A DNA stretch of 64,000 nucleotides from assembly GCF_021347895.1 (NCBI RefSeq), contig NC_067132.1:5088268-5152267 (forward strand), given 5' to 3'. The translations under genes were made by a program, and so were the position numbers. The notes below the pieces were generated by a model, which saw nothing but the letters and a program-made list of their open reading frames with translations, had not been told where the DNA came from and did no database searches. Positions 22,264-34,400 of this stretch are shown piece after piece (the stretch's first letter is position 1; every line of letters starts with the position of its first letter). Origin of the DNA: Acanthochromis polyacanthus (taxonomy: Eukaryota > Chordata > Actinopteri > Pomacentridae).

Positions 22264-22547
22264 TTTGACAGCGCTGTAAGCGGGACCGGAAGTAACTGTA
22301 GCACCCAGAGTTTTTCAACCGGAACTAGCACATGCTATCATGCACAGGGTCTATTGGTTACTCTAAATTGCCCATAGGTGTGAATGTGAGTGTGATTGTT
22401 TGTCTGTATATGTAGCCCTGTGACAGACTGGTGACCTGTCCAGGGTGTCCCCTGCCTTCACCCGAGTCAGCTGGGATTGGCTGCAGCCCCCCCGCCCCCC
22501 GCGACCCTAGTGAGGATAAAGCAGTGTATTGAGAATGGATGGATGGA

Positions 22548-22696
22548 CTTTTCTGGAAGGAAGGAACCTGGAGGAAGCCCACCATGCACAGGGAGAACAT
22601 GTAAACTCCATGCAGAAAGATCCCAGGCCGGGATTTGAACCGGGGATCTTCTTCCTGCAGGGCGAAAGTGCTAACCACTACACCACTGTGCAGCCC
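22548..22696 (-). mobile_element. SINE head fragment, main family, inverted
   Basis: On the minus strand it begins GGGCTGCACAGTGGTGTAGTGG and includes the B box GGTTCAAATCC (complement about 22630-22640), then CATGGAGTTTACATGTTCTCC. It stops before the body. It lies tail-to-middle against the split SINE, making an inverted SINE pair. Confidence 0.78.
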
Positions 22697-22699
22697 TAA

Positions 22700-25600
22700 A
22701 CTGAAAACGTGCTTTATTCCAGAAACATGCTGAGGTTAATTGTCAGAAAGGGAGAAGTTTTTTTGTTTTTTTGTTTTGTCTACAGAAGGAAATTATTTGC
22801 AGTGGACTTTGGGCTTTGCAGGTTTGCAGACCTTTTACATGCATAAAACAGCTACAGCACACTAGTGGAAAGGAAAACTCCCAAAAGCATGACATGGACT
22901 ATTTAAGATATGGAAGAAGTGCCAAACAGGATGTAGATTAAGGTTACCAAGCTGACAAATTTGGTTTATGCATTGATCTTTATGCTGGGCTCATGCAAAT
23001 CTGCATTGTTCTCTTACCCCTGAGAGAAAAAAAGTATCGATCAGAACACCATTATTGCATTTCACTCACCTGGACACAACTTTAAAGGTTTTCCATTACT
23101 GGATGATTTTCAGAGCAAGAACAATATGTCAGAAGCCAACTCACAGGTCATTGTCAGGGCTCATCACAATGGAAGACACATGCAGTTTCGTATTTCCCTC
23201 GAACAGCAATGTCTGGAATGGAAGAGCAGATTACAAATCATCACTTGACAGGAATGCCAATGGATTCAGAGGGGTCATTGATTGATGTTGTCACTGATAT
23301 GGCTGTGAAGAGAAACCATGGGCTGCATTTTGGATAGCAGTGCAACGTGAATACCAAGGACAGTGTGACAGAGCTTTAAAAACCACTTCCATTTGCACCT
23401 GTGTGTATCCCAGAAGCTTTTCAGTCCTGGTGTATCTGGACAAACATCTACAAACTGGAGTTCATCTCTGGCTTTCAACCAGTCTTCCTCAGCCACAACT
23501 GGAACACCTCACTGTCCTCATGCGAGATCAACCTTTCCACTGAGTGAGTTCAACATTAGGAAGCTTTCTTTGATTGTGTTATAAAAAGGGCAGAGAAAAA
23601 AAGACTTCTGTCTGTAATAGACTGGGTATTTTATTACTTGGATGTTTGAATGAAGGAAGTAATTCTGTACTCTCTGTCCATAAACATAGTTTGCTGCTCT
23701 TATGGTCTGGTTCAAGATGGCTCCGGCAAGTCTGAGAGCCTCTTTGTCCTGAGATTTAAAGGCAGCATTTTGTGCTCTCAGAAGTGGAAGCACATTTTTA
23801 TTGTGATTAAAAGTGTAATAAAAAGGTTTCATATAAATGCAGCTACTGCAAAGATGAGGACAAAGAGGTTACTTAGGATCTGTGACACATTTAGACCTGG
23901 TACCAACAAGACATCTGAATCTGGACAACTTGTCAGGATCAGAAAAGCCTCACATAGGTGTAAATACAAATATACCTGGATCCGATGTCAGTCTCCACAT
24001 ATTGACATGTTAATACCGGGTATACATGGAGCTTTGGTTACAGCCCAGGAACAGTTGTCAAGTCGTATGTGTTAGCGACTGAAAAGTTGTGTTATGCAGC
24101 AACAAACTGCAATAAATCCCAGTGGTGTCTCAAAAAACATCACAAGAACTGGGACATCTTGAGTGGCTGTGCTCCAGTATGAGCTGAAGCAGTGTGGCAG
24201 AATGATTTCTCAAGGAACACTGTTTTGGTAGACAGACGGACAGCCAACCATGACTGGCTGCTGACCAGGGATGTTGACAGAAATTTGGAAGATCAGTGGT
24301 TCAATAATAATAAAAAAAAATTTTAAAAAATGAAAGAAAAACACTACACCAGGAGAAACACAAACACCACCACCGACAACAAAAAGCAAGAACGCTGTCC
24401 TTTACTGGGCCTCACTTCCCATAATCCTCATTGGAAGAATGATGGTACTCAAAAATTGGCATATGGCCTTCAGAAAACTATAAATAATTATATGCTTCAT
24501 CATTATTACCAATGACTCCAACCTCAACATTTTCACATATAAAGTGGATGGATTAAAACCTGTCCATTAAGATGACACTATGGTGATATTTATGACTAAC
24601 TTAAATCAACCAGGAGAGCCAGCGGTGCAGTTTAAGCTTTTTACATTAACTTCAACAGCCTACACTCACACTCGATCAAGACTCATCTTCTTACACATTT
24701 TACAGTGTGGAGTTCAATCCATTTGTGGTTAAAGCAACTGCCAGGGGATCTGGATAATTCCAGAAACTGAATATTGTAGTCATTTACATAATTCCTGGAA
24801 TTCCATGCATTTGCTCAGCACGCTGCTTGCAATCACAGTACTCAATCTAAGTAAGACTGAAGGATTTTTTAGGTCAGATTTCTCATTTTCATTCACCATA
24901 TGAGCTACGATTACTCAGTTAACAGAAAACAACTGCCTCAGTGCCAACACTGCCCAGCCTGATTTCTTGTACTTTAGAGTAAAAATTCCACTGATGCCAA
25001 GATTCGACTGTATTAAGCTCATTTCAAATGGCACTTCCAGAAATTTTTCATAGGAGTGTACAGATGGGGTCACTGAAAATCTCTGGCTGGTACATCAAAG
25101 CCAAAAGACATGACTGCATTATTAGAATCATATTATGTTGATGTAGTACAGAGGTTAATATGAGAGCTAAATAAATGTAATACTTTGGTTTCTTATTGCA
25201 CAGTTAATGTTACTACTTATCTGACATGCACAGACTATTAAAGGTACAGATGATATTTTGCTCATTTTGGGTGAGCATTGTTTAAAAAGGCCCAGGAGAG
25301 GAGATGCTGCAGAGTATTTCAGGGGAAAAGTTCATACACAGGCAAAACATCCTTTGTTTCCTCATGATTTTGATCCAACAGGAACTTATAGTTTGACGTA
25401 GTTACTCAGCTACATAGAGAGATCACATTCGATAACACGTCCATACATGCAGTAATTTCTCTGCAGCAAAATAATAAAAAAACTCCTAAAAAAAATGATA
25501 TGATACATTTTAACTGTCGCTTATAAACGATGACTGTGTGACAGGTGAGGTGAAGAACAGTCATTTACCATAGCAAACACAAGCTAAACTTCAGCTCCTT

Positions 25601-26780
25601 TGAACACTGTGAGGTCACCTCTGCCAGCTAAAGCCACATTCAGAGGGCAAACCAAACCAAAGATAGCCATGGACTCAACTCCAGGAGGTCAAGTACTGCT
25701 TTAACGTGAAACACATAGTTAACTAAGAAAAATCATAAACCAAAATCACAGACCGAACAGTCACGTGCCCAGTCAAAGAGAAGCGTTGTTTGAGATGAGC
25801 CACCATCCCAGCATGCAAATGTGACAATAACTTCACGAGATCAAGGTTCTCCACAGTTCTCCACCAACTGCGTGACCTCAGGGCGTGATGTTAGCTTGCT
25901 TTAGTATGATCTAACAGCAGATTGGTGCAGATGTTGGTGCAACAGGGTGAAATTTTATTTGTTAATGTTTTCTGAGAGATTTAACTGATTTAATCTTTCA
26001 CTGTTTGTCGGTTTGTTTGGGGACAGCTGTGATAGAGGAAGGAGGGCTATCCAGTGGCGATGATGTATTTTCATGTAATTCCATAAGCAGACTGGTTGTC
26101 ACGTTGCTTCTTTTGTGGGGGAGATGTCTTGTAAATTGCAGTGCAGTATCTATGAATTATGAATATTGGAGAACCATGGTCCCAGTTTGGGCTCAGTTAA
26201 GCATGACTGCTAAAAATCCAAATCCATGTTATTACAAAGCCTGCATGAAATTATTCCTCAAGAAGCAGTCAAGAGTGCATTGTAAATAGAAGAGAGAGGG
26301 TTAAGGACAGAGAGAGAGGGAGAGAGAGGGGCTGACACACATTTTTCAAGGACATTCCTGAACAATTAACTTGCGGTTTTAGCTATCTACCCCATTAGTC
26401 TTGGGGGTTTGGAAACAGCCATTGATTTTGGATGTCAGCCACTCTCATTTTATGGAAATTGCACTAAATGGCAGGGAAACAAAAACAAATTGAATTTTCT
26501 GTGCTGTTACTTGTAATGTGAAATTAGATATGTGGCCATGTGTGACTGAACAAGCCAACCACAGAGACAGAAAGAGCAATGGCGCAGTACGCAGCAGGCC
26601 ACATGCCATATACATTTTGTTAAGTGCTGCTGCAAAAGGGAAATATGTACGTGGAAGGTGTAATAACGAAGTGCAACGATTTATTTATTCTCTGCTGGTA
26701 TAAGATCGCTGTGAAAGCCACACTGACTGTGCATTGTGCTGTTAATGTGTATGTTAAAGGTTTCAACATTTTAAGCTTTA
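22700..26780. other. no gene recognised
   Basis: No exon, RNA gene or mobile element could be supported. Short open frames near 23055-23285, 23518-24075 and 26005-26289 have no recognisable domain and overlap frames on the other strand. AT-rich runs occur near 24306-24330. Confidence 0.4.
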
Positions 26781-26791
26781 AACTTCTAGAT

Positions 26792-27357
26792 GAGGGATGT
26801 CAAACGTGCGGCATGTGGAACGACTTTGTAAAATGTAAGAAGTAAATCTATAAAACTGTACATTTAAAATAATTTCTAAACCTTGACAAGTTCTTTTGAT
26901 CATAAAGTAAAATACTTCATTGTTCTTTTGTCATTTTGTGTCTCATTTTTGTAATTTTTTGTTTGTTTTTTATTGATTTTTGTCTTTCAGTCAAATGTTT
27001 GTCGTTTTGATCATAAAGTAAAATACGATCATTTAGTTCCAGAAAGCTGTGACTGAATGTTTTGTGTCTTTGTAGACATCTGGAAGTTTTAATGTGGAAA
27101 TGATAAACTGAGGCTTAATTTTGCTGAAAAATAATTTATTTTTCTAAACAAATTTCAAGTTGTTCATAACATTTTGTAAAAAGATAATTCCTTAAATGTG
27201 AATATTTCAGAATGTACATTTTTGCACTAAAACAAAGGACAGGTTAGTAGTTGTGGTTATTTCTAGGTTATTATGCTGTGATTTTACTCGTCCAGCACAC
27301 TTCAGATCAAATTGGGCTGAATGTGGAACCTGAACTATAATAAATTTGACAGCCCTG
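26792..27357. mobile_element. hAT-type non-autonomous element, family 1
   Basis: The ends read GAGGGATGTCAAAC and, inward from the right, CAGGGCTGTCAAA, variants of the CAGGGGTGTCAAAC terminus of a common vertebrate hAT-type family. The interior shares TTGATCATAAAGTAAAAT and GGGCTGAATGTGGAACCTG with the element at 37504, and has a small TTTTGTC-rich block. No clear TSD remains. Non-coding. Confidence 0.65.
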
Positions 27358-27359
27358 AT

Positions 27360-28009
27360 CTATGCTGCTGCATGTAATATTTCTATTTTGCGTTGCGCCT
27401 ATACGAGAGTTAATGAAAGAGTTTCAGTACTGCTTGTGGTGCATGAAGTGTATCAAGGTAAGCTGAGGGTAAGTTTAGGAGCCTGCAGTTTCCAAAGCCA
27501 GACAAGACACATCAAGTTGTTTTCTTCAGCATTCCCACGGCTGTGCACCTGCTTACATTAGTCCCAAAAAGTCACACTGTCAAGGCAGCGTCCTACTGTC
27601 GTGTCCTGAGATTGCTGAGGAAGAACGCTCAGCACAAACAGACTGGACTTGGCACGGTGACTTGTGGGTGCTCTAGTGCACTGTGCATCCAGTAACAGCA
27701 CAGCGATTAAACACAGGTTTTATGGCCACAACAACACAACTGGTACCTCCACCTTCCCTGCTCACCAGATTTGGCTCGGAGTGACTTTTCCCTCCTCCCT
27801 GAAATGAAACTTTGACACAGTTTAGGAGATTCAGCGCTCACTGCAGGTGGTGTTTGACATGCTTACACAGCAGGAATTTCCAGTAGCCTAAGTATTAAAG
27901 ACATTAAAGAACTGCTGTATCACTGCACTGAGGGATTACGTCATTCTGAGTGGTGACCCAATCAAGCAGTCTTTGATTTGGTCACCCTTTGTATGGATTT
28001 ACTAGACTG
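27360..28009. other. no gene recognised
   Basis: Nothing could be supported between the two hAT-type elements. The open frame at 27346-27561 begins inside a transposon end and has no recognisable domain. Confidence 0.45.
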
Positions 28010-28939
28010 ACATAGAGCAGGGGTGTCAAACTCATTCCAGTTCAGGGGCAACATGCAGCCCACTGTGATCTCCAGTGGACCAGATCAGTACAATCACAGC
28101 ATCACCTATAAATACCCACAACTTCAAAATGTTCCCATTGTTTTAGTGAAAAAAGTACATTCTGAAAATATTCACGTGTAATGAACAGTCTGGAAGTTCT
28201 TCAGAAAAATTAGTGCTATTTCCACAACATTCAGCCTCAGTTTGTCATTTACACATTACAGCCTGCAGATCACAGAGTGTCAGAAAGGAACACAACATTC
28301 AGTCACAAAGGGAGCTGCTGCAGCATGTGGTCCACATCTGGAATGAAGATGGGGTTGTAAATGCACACAGGGTTTAAGAATCAGACTCATTTACTGGGTA
28401 GGTTTTCTGTGGAGCAGACCAGGAAAACTCTGAGCTGTCAATGAAATCTCAATGTGAGGGAAAAGCTCATTTTTCTCACTTTGGTCAATATTTGAGCAAA
28501 ACGTCTGTCTCTGGCACGGGAAATCCTCTTTTAAGATGGATTTTTACATCTTTTTTTTTTGCACAAACTTATTTTTGAAATGTTAAATATATAGTCTTTT
28601 AAAAATAAAATCTGTATTTTACTTTATATAACTGCTCAATATCTAGAAATTATTTTAAGTTTACATTCATTTCCACATCTGTGCAGTCATCCTGACCACC
28701 TGAAGAATGTTAAATTGTCCCCCTGCTTTGTTAGACATATAAAATGTATACATAAAAAATAAAGGTTGTGGCAGTACAGTAGACAAATTTAAAATATCAG
28801 ACACATTTATTGAAAAATTGCAGTTAATGTTGTCTCTGTCACCATTATACCTTTGCCAGTCATCCCTCGGGCCGGATTGGAGCCTCTGGCGGGTTGGTTT
28901 TGGCCCGCGGGCCTTATGTTTGACACCCCTGACATAGAG
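28010..28939. mobile_element. hAT-type non-autonomous element with perfect TSD
   Basis: The element spans 28018-28931 (914 bp) with a 14-bp inverted terminus CAGGGGTGTCAAAC (right end reads GTTTGACACCCCTG) and a perfect 8-bp TSD ACATAGAG at 28010-28017 and 28932-28939. The interior includes the characteristic GGCCCGCGGGCC near 28903. No transposase could be read. Its well-kept TSD suggests it is the youngest of the three related copies. Confidence 0.88.
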
Positions 28940-30724
28940 TGTAGTGTTGTAGTGTAGTGTAGTAGCAGCAGCACCAGAAGAACTAGTGCTAGTCATGGAC
29001 ATACATAATAATGACAGAGCTGCAGTGGTTGGTGGTTTAATGGACAGTCTGTGCATTATTTAGCTTCAGACTAAAACAGCTGAACAAGAACTCACTGGCT
29101 GCCTGAGCTGAAAAGTCCCCTGCATCAAAGAAGCAAAGGGGGTCGCCTCATTAGTCAAATGTTCCAGGACCTGCCATATACCTGCGGCATTTCTGGTTCC
29201 CGTTCAGCAGAGCAGCAGTGTTTCATGCCATACGTCCCCTCTCACCCCGTGTTTCTGTCTGCTTCTCCACTTGGCTATCCAATTAAGGCAATGTAAAAAT
29301 GTATCTTTAAGAAACACAGGGGCTGCACTGGTCAGCGTGAGAGATGACGACTGTGAGAAATGAAGATCATCGATCTGTGCAATCAGTGCATTGATTTGGT
29401 AAGTTTGTGCTGAAGTTGGTGAGGTAATCAGATAAGAATCAGCTGAGTCAACACCGATGTGCTGTTAAGGGAGTGTTGAGGAAGATCTAAGCCGTTAAAC
29501 ATCAACTAACACCTGTGTGTTTATTTAGTTTTTACATCGGTATCTCGACATTTTATAGACTAGCAGCGGTCGTCCACTGACTGCTCTCTTACTAAGTCAT
29601 TCCACGGTTTAATTTTGTGTTCTGAGGGAGTCACTCTTTTCTGAGGCCACCAGATGTTCACCTGTGGTAAAGAATGCAAGACGTCCTAAAAGTGCTGGGG
29701 AATAAAACCAGAATTCTTCTTCATGTGCTGCATAAAATGTTTAATTGGATCTGATTCATCGCACTGAGTCATGCATTCTCTCAAAAGCGCGAGGAGGATT
29801 TCTGTGACATGATCCAGGATGTCCAGTTTGAGTAAAAGATCCGCGACCTTGAAGGCTGATCAGACGCTAAAACACTTCACAGAGCTTTATAAGACTATAA
29901 AAGAGGATTAAGAGGACATACTGCTTTTTTCAAAGCCCTCAGAGCCAGCTGTGCCAACAGAGGTTTCATTCATTCTTTTTCTTTTTCTTTTGGTCAGAGG
30001 TGGACAGCAGACAGGGGGAAGGAGGAGGTGAAGCAGGGACTTTGCTAACAGCTAGGCCACTACAGCGCTCAGAAAGCAAGGTTTTTGTTCATTTTTCTTG
30101 TTTTTCCTAGCAGTAAGTTTTCAAGCAGTTTTTGATCTATCTGGAAGTGGCCCCATATGAAACTCCAAGCTGTTGGTATTTTGTGGCTGACCAGCGCTGC
30201 TGTGACTGAAATGGATGCAACATTGGTCTGCTTCATTTCTGCTGCATCAAGGTGCAGCTGATCTTTGATTTTTAAAGTCTCAGTAACATTAGCGTGACCT
30301 ATGTCCTCTCTAATCTACAGGTCTGATTAGGTGAAAGCTATATTGTGTTTTATTCTTTTGGAGTTTTTAGTCTGCTGATCGGAACACTGAGACTTATTGT
30401 ATTTCAGGAAGCATCTCCCTGATTCTCTCAAGCATCTCTCATCAATCAAATGAGCAACCTTGGGCTCAAGGGTGTTCATTTTCACCCTACCTCTGTAGGC
30501 TGTTAATAATTAATTTGTCTTTCTTTTTTTTGGTAAGTTATAATCTCTTATTCACTTCTACTGATGCATGCACAACAGATGTAATCAGCTGAAGTGTTCC
30601 ACAGGCCAGAGCTGACCTTTGACTGAGGAAATGTCCACAAGAAACCAACAGAAACAGTGATGTGTGATGTCTGAGAATCAAAAAGTAATTATTTTAGATC
30701 ATATGGAGCTTCTGTTGTTTCTGT
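28940..30724. other. no gene recognised
   Basis: No exon, RNA gene or mobile element boundary could be supported in this stretch. Confidence 0.45.
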
Positions 30725-30997
30725 ATGATGCAATCAAATGAAATGTCGTTGAATGTTTTATTGCACCTGAAAGACATTTTAGAATCAAAATGTGATTCAA
30801 AGGTTTTGCTTGCTGCTGGTCTGGATGTCGTGGGTTACACCTACACTGATGAAAGACACATGCTTATGGACCAGAGTGACAGATTGGCCACAGTTCATTC
30901 ACAAGCGAGGAGATTTATGCTGAGGATAGAACAAGAATGGAGAGGACAAAATATGAACCCACGAGTTTGTAAAACTATTGGGTTTGATCAGGTGCAG
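30725..30997 (+). other. candidate exon, unidentified
   Basis: An open frame of about 90 codons begins at ATG 30725 and continues to a plausible splice donor CAG|GTAGGA (GT at 30998). The translation is hydrophilic and mixed in composition, for example VVGYTYTDERHMLMDQSD and RFMLRIEQEWRGQ, unlike the low-complexity frames elsewhere. An internal acceptor-like TTTTAG at about 30777-30782 offers a shorter exon. I do not recognise the protein. No partner exon with matching phase was found, so this may be a chance frame, which stays open past the donor to 31258. Confidence 0.25.
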
Positions 30998-31317
30998 GTA
31001 GGATGCTTTTGTTTAACGATCTCTGTCATTGTAATTGTAACTGAGCTCAACTGTTTACTGGCCTCATGGTCTGTTTTCCTGAAAACAAAGTCTAAATGCT
31101 CCATAAAATTATTATTGTTTATTATTATTATTGGGGCTCCTGTGAAGGGCGAGGCATCCCAGTATGCGTCCAGCCGACCAGATGAACCAATTTGTTCCAC
31201 TGCTGGCCGTCTTGTGCCAGCAGCTCTGCATCCTCCACAGCAGCTCCGAGTTCTTTAAGGTCGCCCACAAAGCCATAAAATGCCACCTTAAACTCCTTCA
31301 CGTCACACTTCTGAAAC

Positions 31318-31445
31318 TTCTTACATTCTCTATGCCGGCTTCATCCTGAGGAGGGTCGTGGTGGAGCTGGAGCCTTTCCCAGCTGACAAGAGGCCAAACA
31401 GAGGGAACCCCTGGGACAGATCACCAGTCCATCAGAGGGCCAACA
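31318..31445 (-). mobile_element. truncated SINE at the edge of the large minisatellite
   Basis: Read with the minus-strand SINE at 48813 as guide, this part matches the SINE body: AGCCTTTCCCAGCTGACA, then GGGACAGATCACCAGTCCATC, AGAGGGCCAACACACACAC and AGAGACAACACTG. The corresponding text at 48813 is GGACAGGTAACAGTCTATC, ACAGGGCTACACATAGAGAC and AAACAATC. The rest of the SINE, toward its tRNA-like head, is missing because the array starts here. Confidence 0.65.
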
Positions 31446-34400
31446 CACACACAGAGACAACACTGTAACACACAGAGACAACACTGTAACACACACAGAG
31501 ACAACACTGTAACACACAGAGACAACACTGTAACACACACAGAGACAACACTGTAACACACAGAGACAACACTGTAACACACACAGAGACAACACTGTAA
31601 CACACAGAGACAACACTGTAACACACACAGAGACAACACTGTAACACACACAGAGACAACACTCTAACACACACACAGACAACACTATCACACACACAGA
31701 GACAACACTGTAACACACACAGAGACAACACTGTAACACACAGAGACAACACTATCACACACACAGAGAGACAACACTGTAACACACACAGAGACAACAC
31801 TGTAACACACAGAGACAACACTGTAACACACACAGAGACAACACTGTAACACACACAGAGACAACACTCTAACACACTCACAGACAACACTATCACACAC
31901 ACAGAGACAACACTGTAACACACACAGAGACAACACTGTAACACACAGAGACAACACTATCACACACACAGAGACAACACTGTAACACACACAGAGAGAC
32001 AACACTAACACACACAGAGACAACACTGTAACACACACTGAGACAACACTATCACACACACAGAGACAACACTGTAACACACACAGAGACAACACTGTAA
32101 CACACACACAGACAACACTGTAACACACACAGAGACAACACTGTAACACACAGAGACAACACTGTAACACACACAGAGACAACACTGTAACACACAGAGA
32201 CAACACTGTAACACACACAGAGACAACACTGTAACACACACAGAGACAACACTCTAACACACACACAGACAACACTATCACACACACAGAGACAACACTG
32301 TAACACACACAGAGACAACACTGTAACACACAGAGACAACACTGTAACACACACAGAGACAACACTGTAACACACACAGAGACAACACTCTAACACACAC
32401 ACAGACAACACTATCACACACACAGAGACAACACTGTAACACACACAGAGACAACACTGTAACACACAGAGACAACACTGTAACACACACAGAGACAACA
32501 CTGTAACACACACAGAGACAACACTGTAACACACAGAGACAACACTATCACACACACAGAGACAACACTGTAACACACACAGAGAGACAACACTGTAACA
32601 CACACAGAGACAACACTGTAACACACACTGAGACAACACTATCACACACACAGAGACAACACTGTAACACACACAGAGACAACACTGTAACACACACAGA
32701 GAGACAACACTGTAACACACACAGAGACAACACTATCACACACACACAGAGACAACACTGTAACACACACAGAGACAACACTGTAACACACACAGAGACA
32801 ACACTCTAACACACACACAGACAACACTATCACACACACACAGAGACAACACTGTAACACACACAGAGACAACACTGTAACACACACAGAGACAACACTC
32901 TAACACACACACAGACAACACTATCACACACACACAGAGACAACACTGTAACACACACAGAGACAACACTGTAACACACACAGAGACAACACTGTAACAC
33001 ACAGAGACAACACTATCACACACACAGAGAGACAACACTGTAACACACACAGAGACAACACTGTAACACACACAGAGAGACAACACTGTAACACACACAG
33101 AGACAACACTGTAACACACACTGAGACAACACTGTAACACACACAGAGACAACACTCTAACACACACACAGACAACACTATCACACACACAGAGACAACA
33201 CTGTAACACACACAGAGACAACACTGTAACACACAGAGACAACACTATCACACACACAGAGAGACAACACTGTAACACACACAGAGACAACACTATCACA
33301 CACACAGAGAGACAACACTGTAACACACACAGAGACAACACTGTAACACACACAGAGAGACAACACTATCACACACACACAGACAACACTATCACACACA
33401 CACACAGACAACACTGTAACACACACAGAGACAACACTGTAACACACACAGAGACAACACTGTAACACACACACAGAGACAACACTGTAACACACACAGA
33501 GACAACACTATCACACACACAGAGAGACAACACTGTAACACACACAGAGACAACACTGTAACACACACAGAGACAACACTGTAACACACACACAGAGACA
33601 ACACTATCACACACAGAGACAACACTCTAACACACACACAGACAACACTATCACACACACAGACAGACAACACTATCACACACACAGAGACAACACTGTA
33701 ACACACACAGAGACAACACTGTAACACACACACACACACAGACAACACTAAGACACACAGACAACACTGTAACACACACAGAGACAACACTGTAACACAC
33801 ACAGAGACAACACTATCACACACACAGAGACAACACTATCACACACACAGAGACAACACTCTAACACGCACAGAGACAACACTATCACACACACAGACAA
33901 CACTAACACACACAGAGACAACACTGTAACACACACAGAGACAACACTCTAACACACACACAGACAACACTGTAACACACACAGAGACAGCACTATCACA
34001 CACAGAGAGACAACACTGTAACACACACAGAGACAACACTATCACACACACACAGACAACACTCTAACACACACAGAGACAACACTCTAACACACACACA
34101 GACAACACTGTAACACACACAGAGACAACACTGTAACACACACAGAGACAACACTATCACACACACAGAGAGACAACACTGTAACACACACAGAGACAAC
34201 ACTGTAACACACACAGAGACAACACTGTAACACACACACAGAGACAACACTATCACACACAGAGACAACACTCTAACACACACACAGACAACACTATCAC
34301 ACACACAGACAGACAACACTATCACACACACAGAGACAACACTGTAACACACACAGAGACAACACTGTAACACACACACACACACAGACAACACTAAGAC

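Larger units (their letters stand above)
19804..22352. mobile_element. ISL2EU-like DNA transposon 1 (nested composite)
   Basis: The element has terminal inverted repeats AGACCCTGTGCA, with subterminal similarity continuing to TTCCGG, and a 2-bp AT duplication (19802-19803 and 22353-22354) proven by the split SINE. A THAP-type first exon points inward from the left and a YqaJ-type first exon points inward from the right. To my knowledge AT duplication plus THAP transposase plus YqaJ nuclease characterises ISL2EU. The interior has been replaced by a MITE-like segment (20306-21937), which itself contains another ISL2EU-derived element. It is non-autonomous. Confidence 0.78.
19665..22547 (+). mobile_element. 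SINE, main family, split by a transposon
   Basis: The 5' part (19665-19803, ending at GCTGAGGTTAAT) and 3' part (22353-22547, starting ATTGGTTACTC) join exactly into the sequence of the full SINE if the intervening element and one AT are removed. The head is diverged, with the B-box region reading CCCGATTCATGG. The 3' part ends GAATGGATGGATGGA. This gives a precise empty site for the transposon within. Confidence 0.85.
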
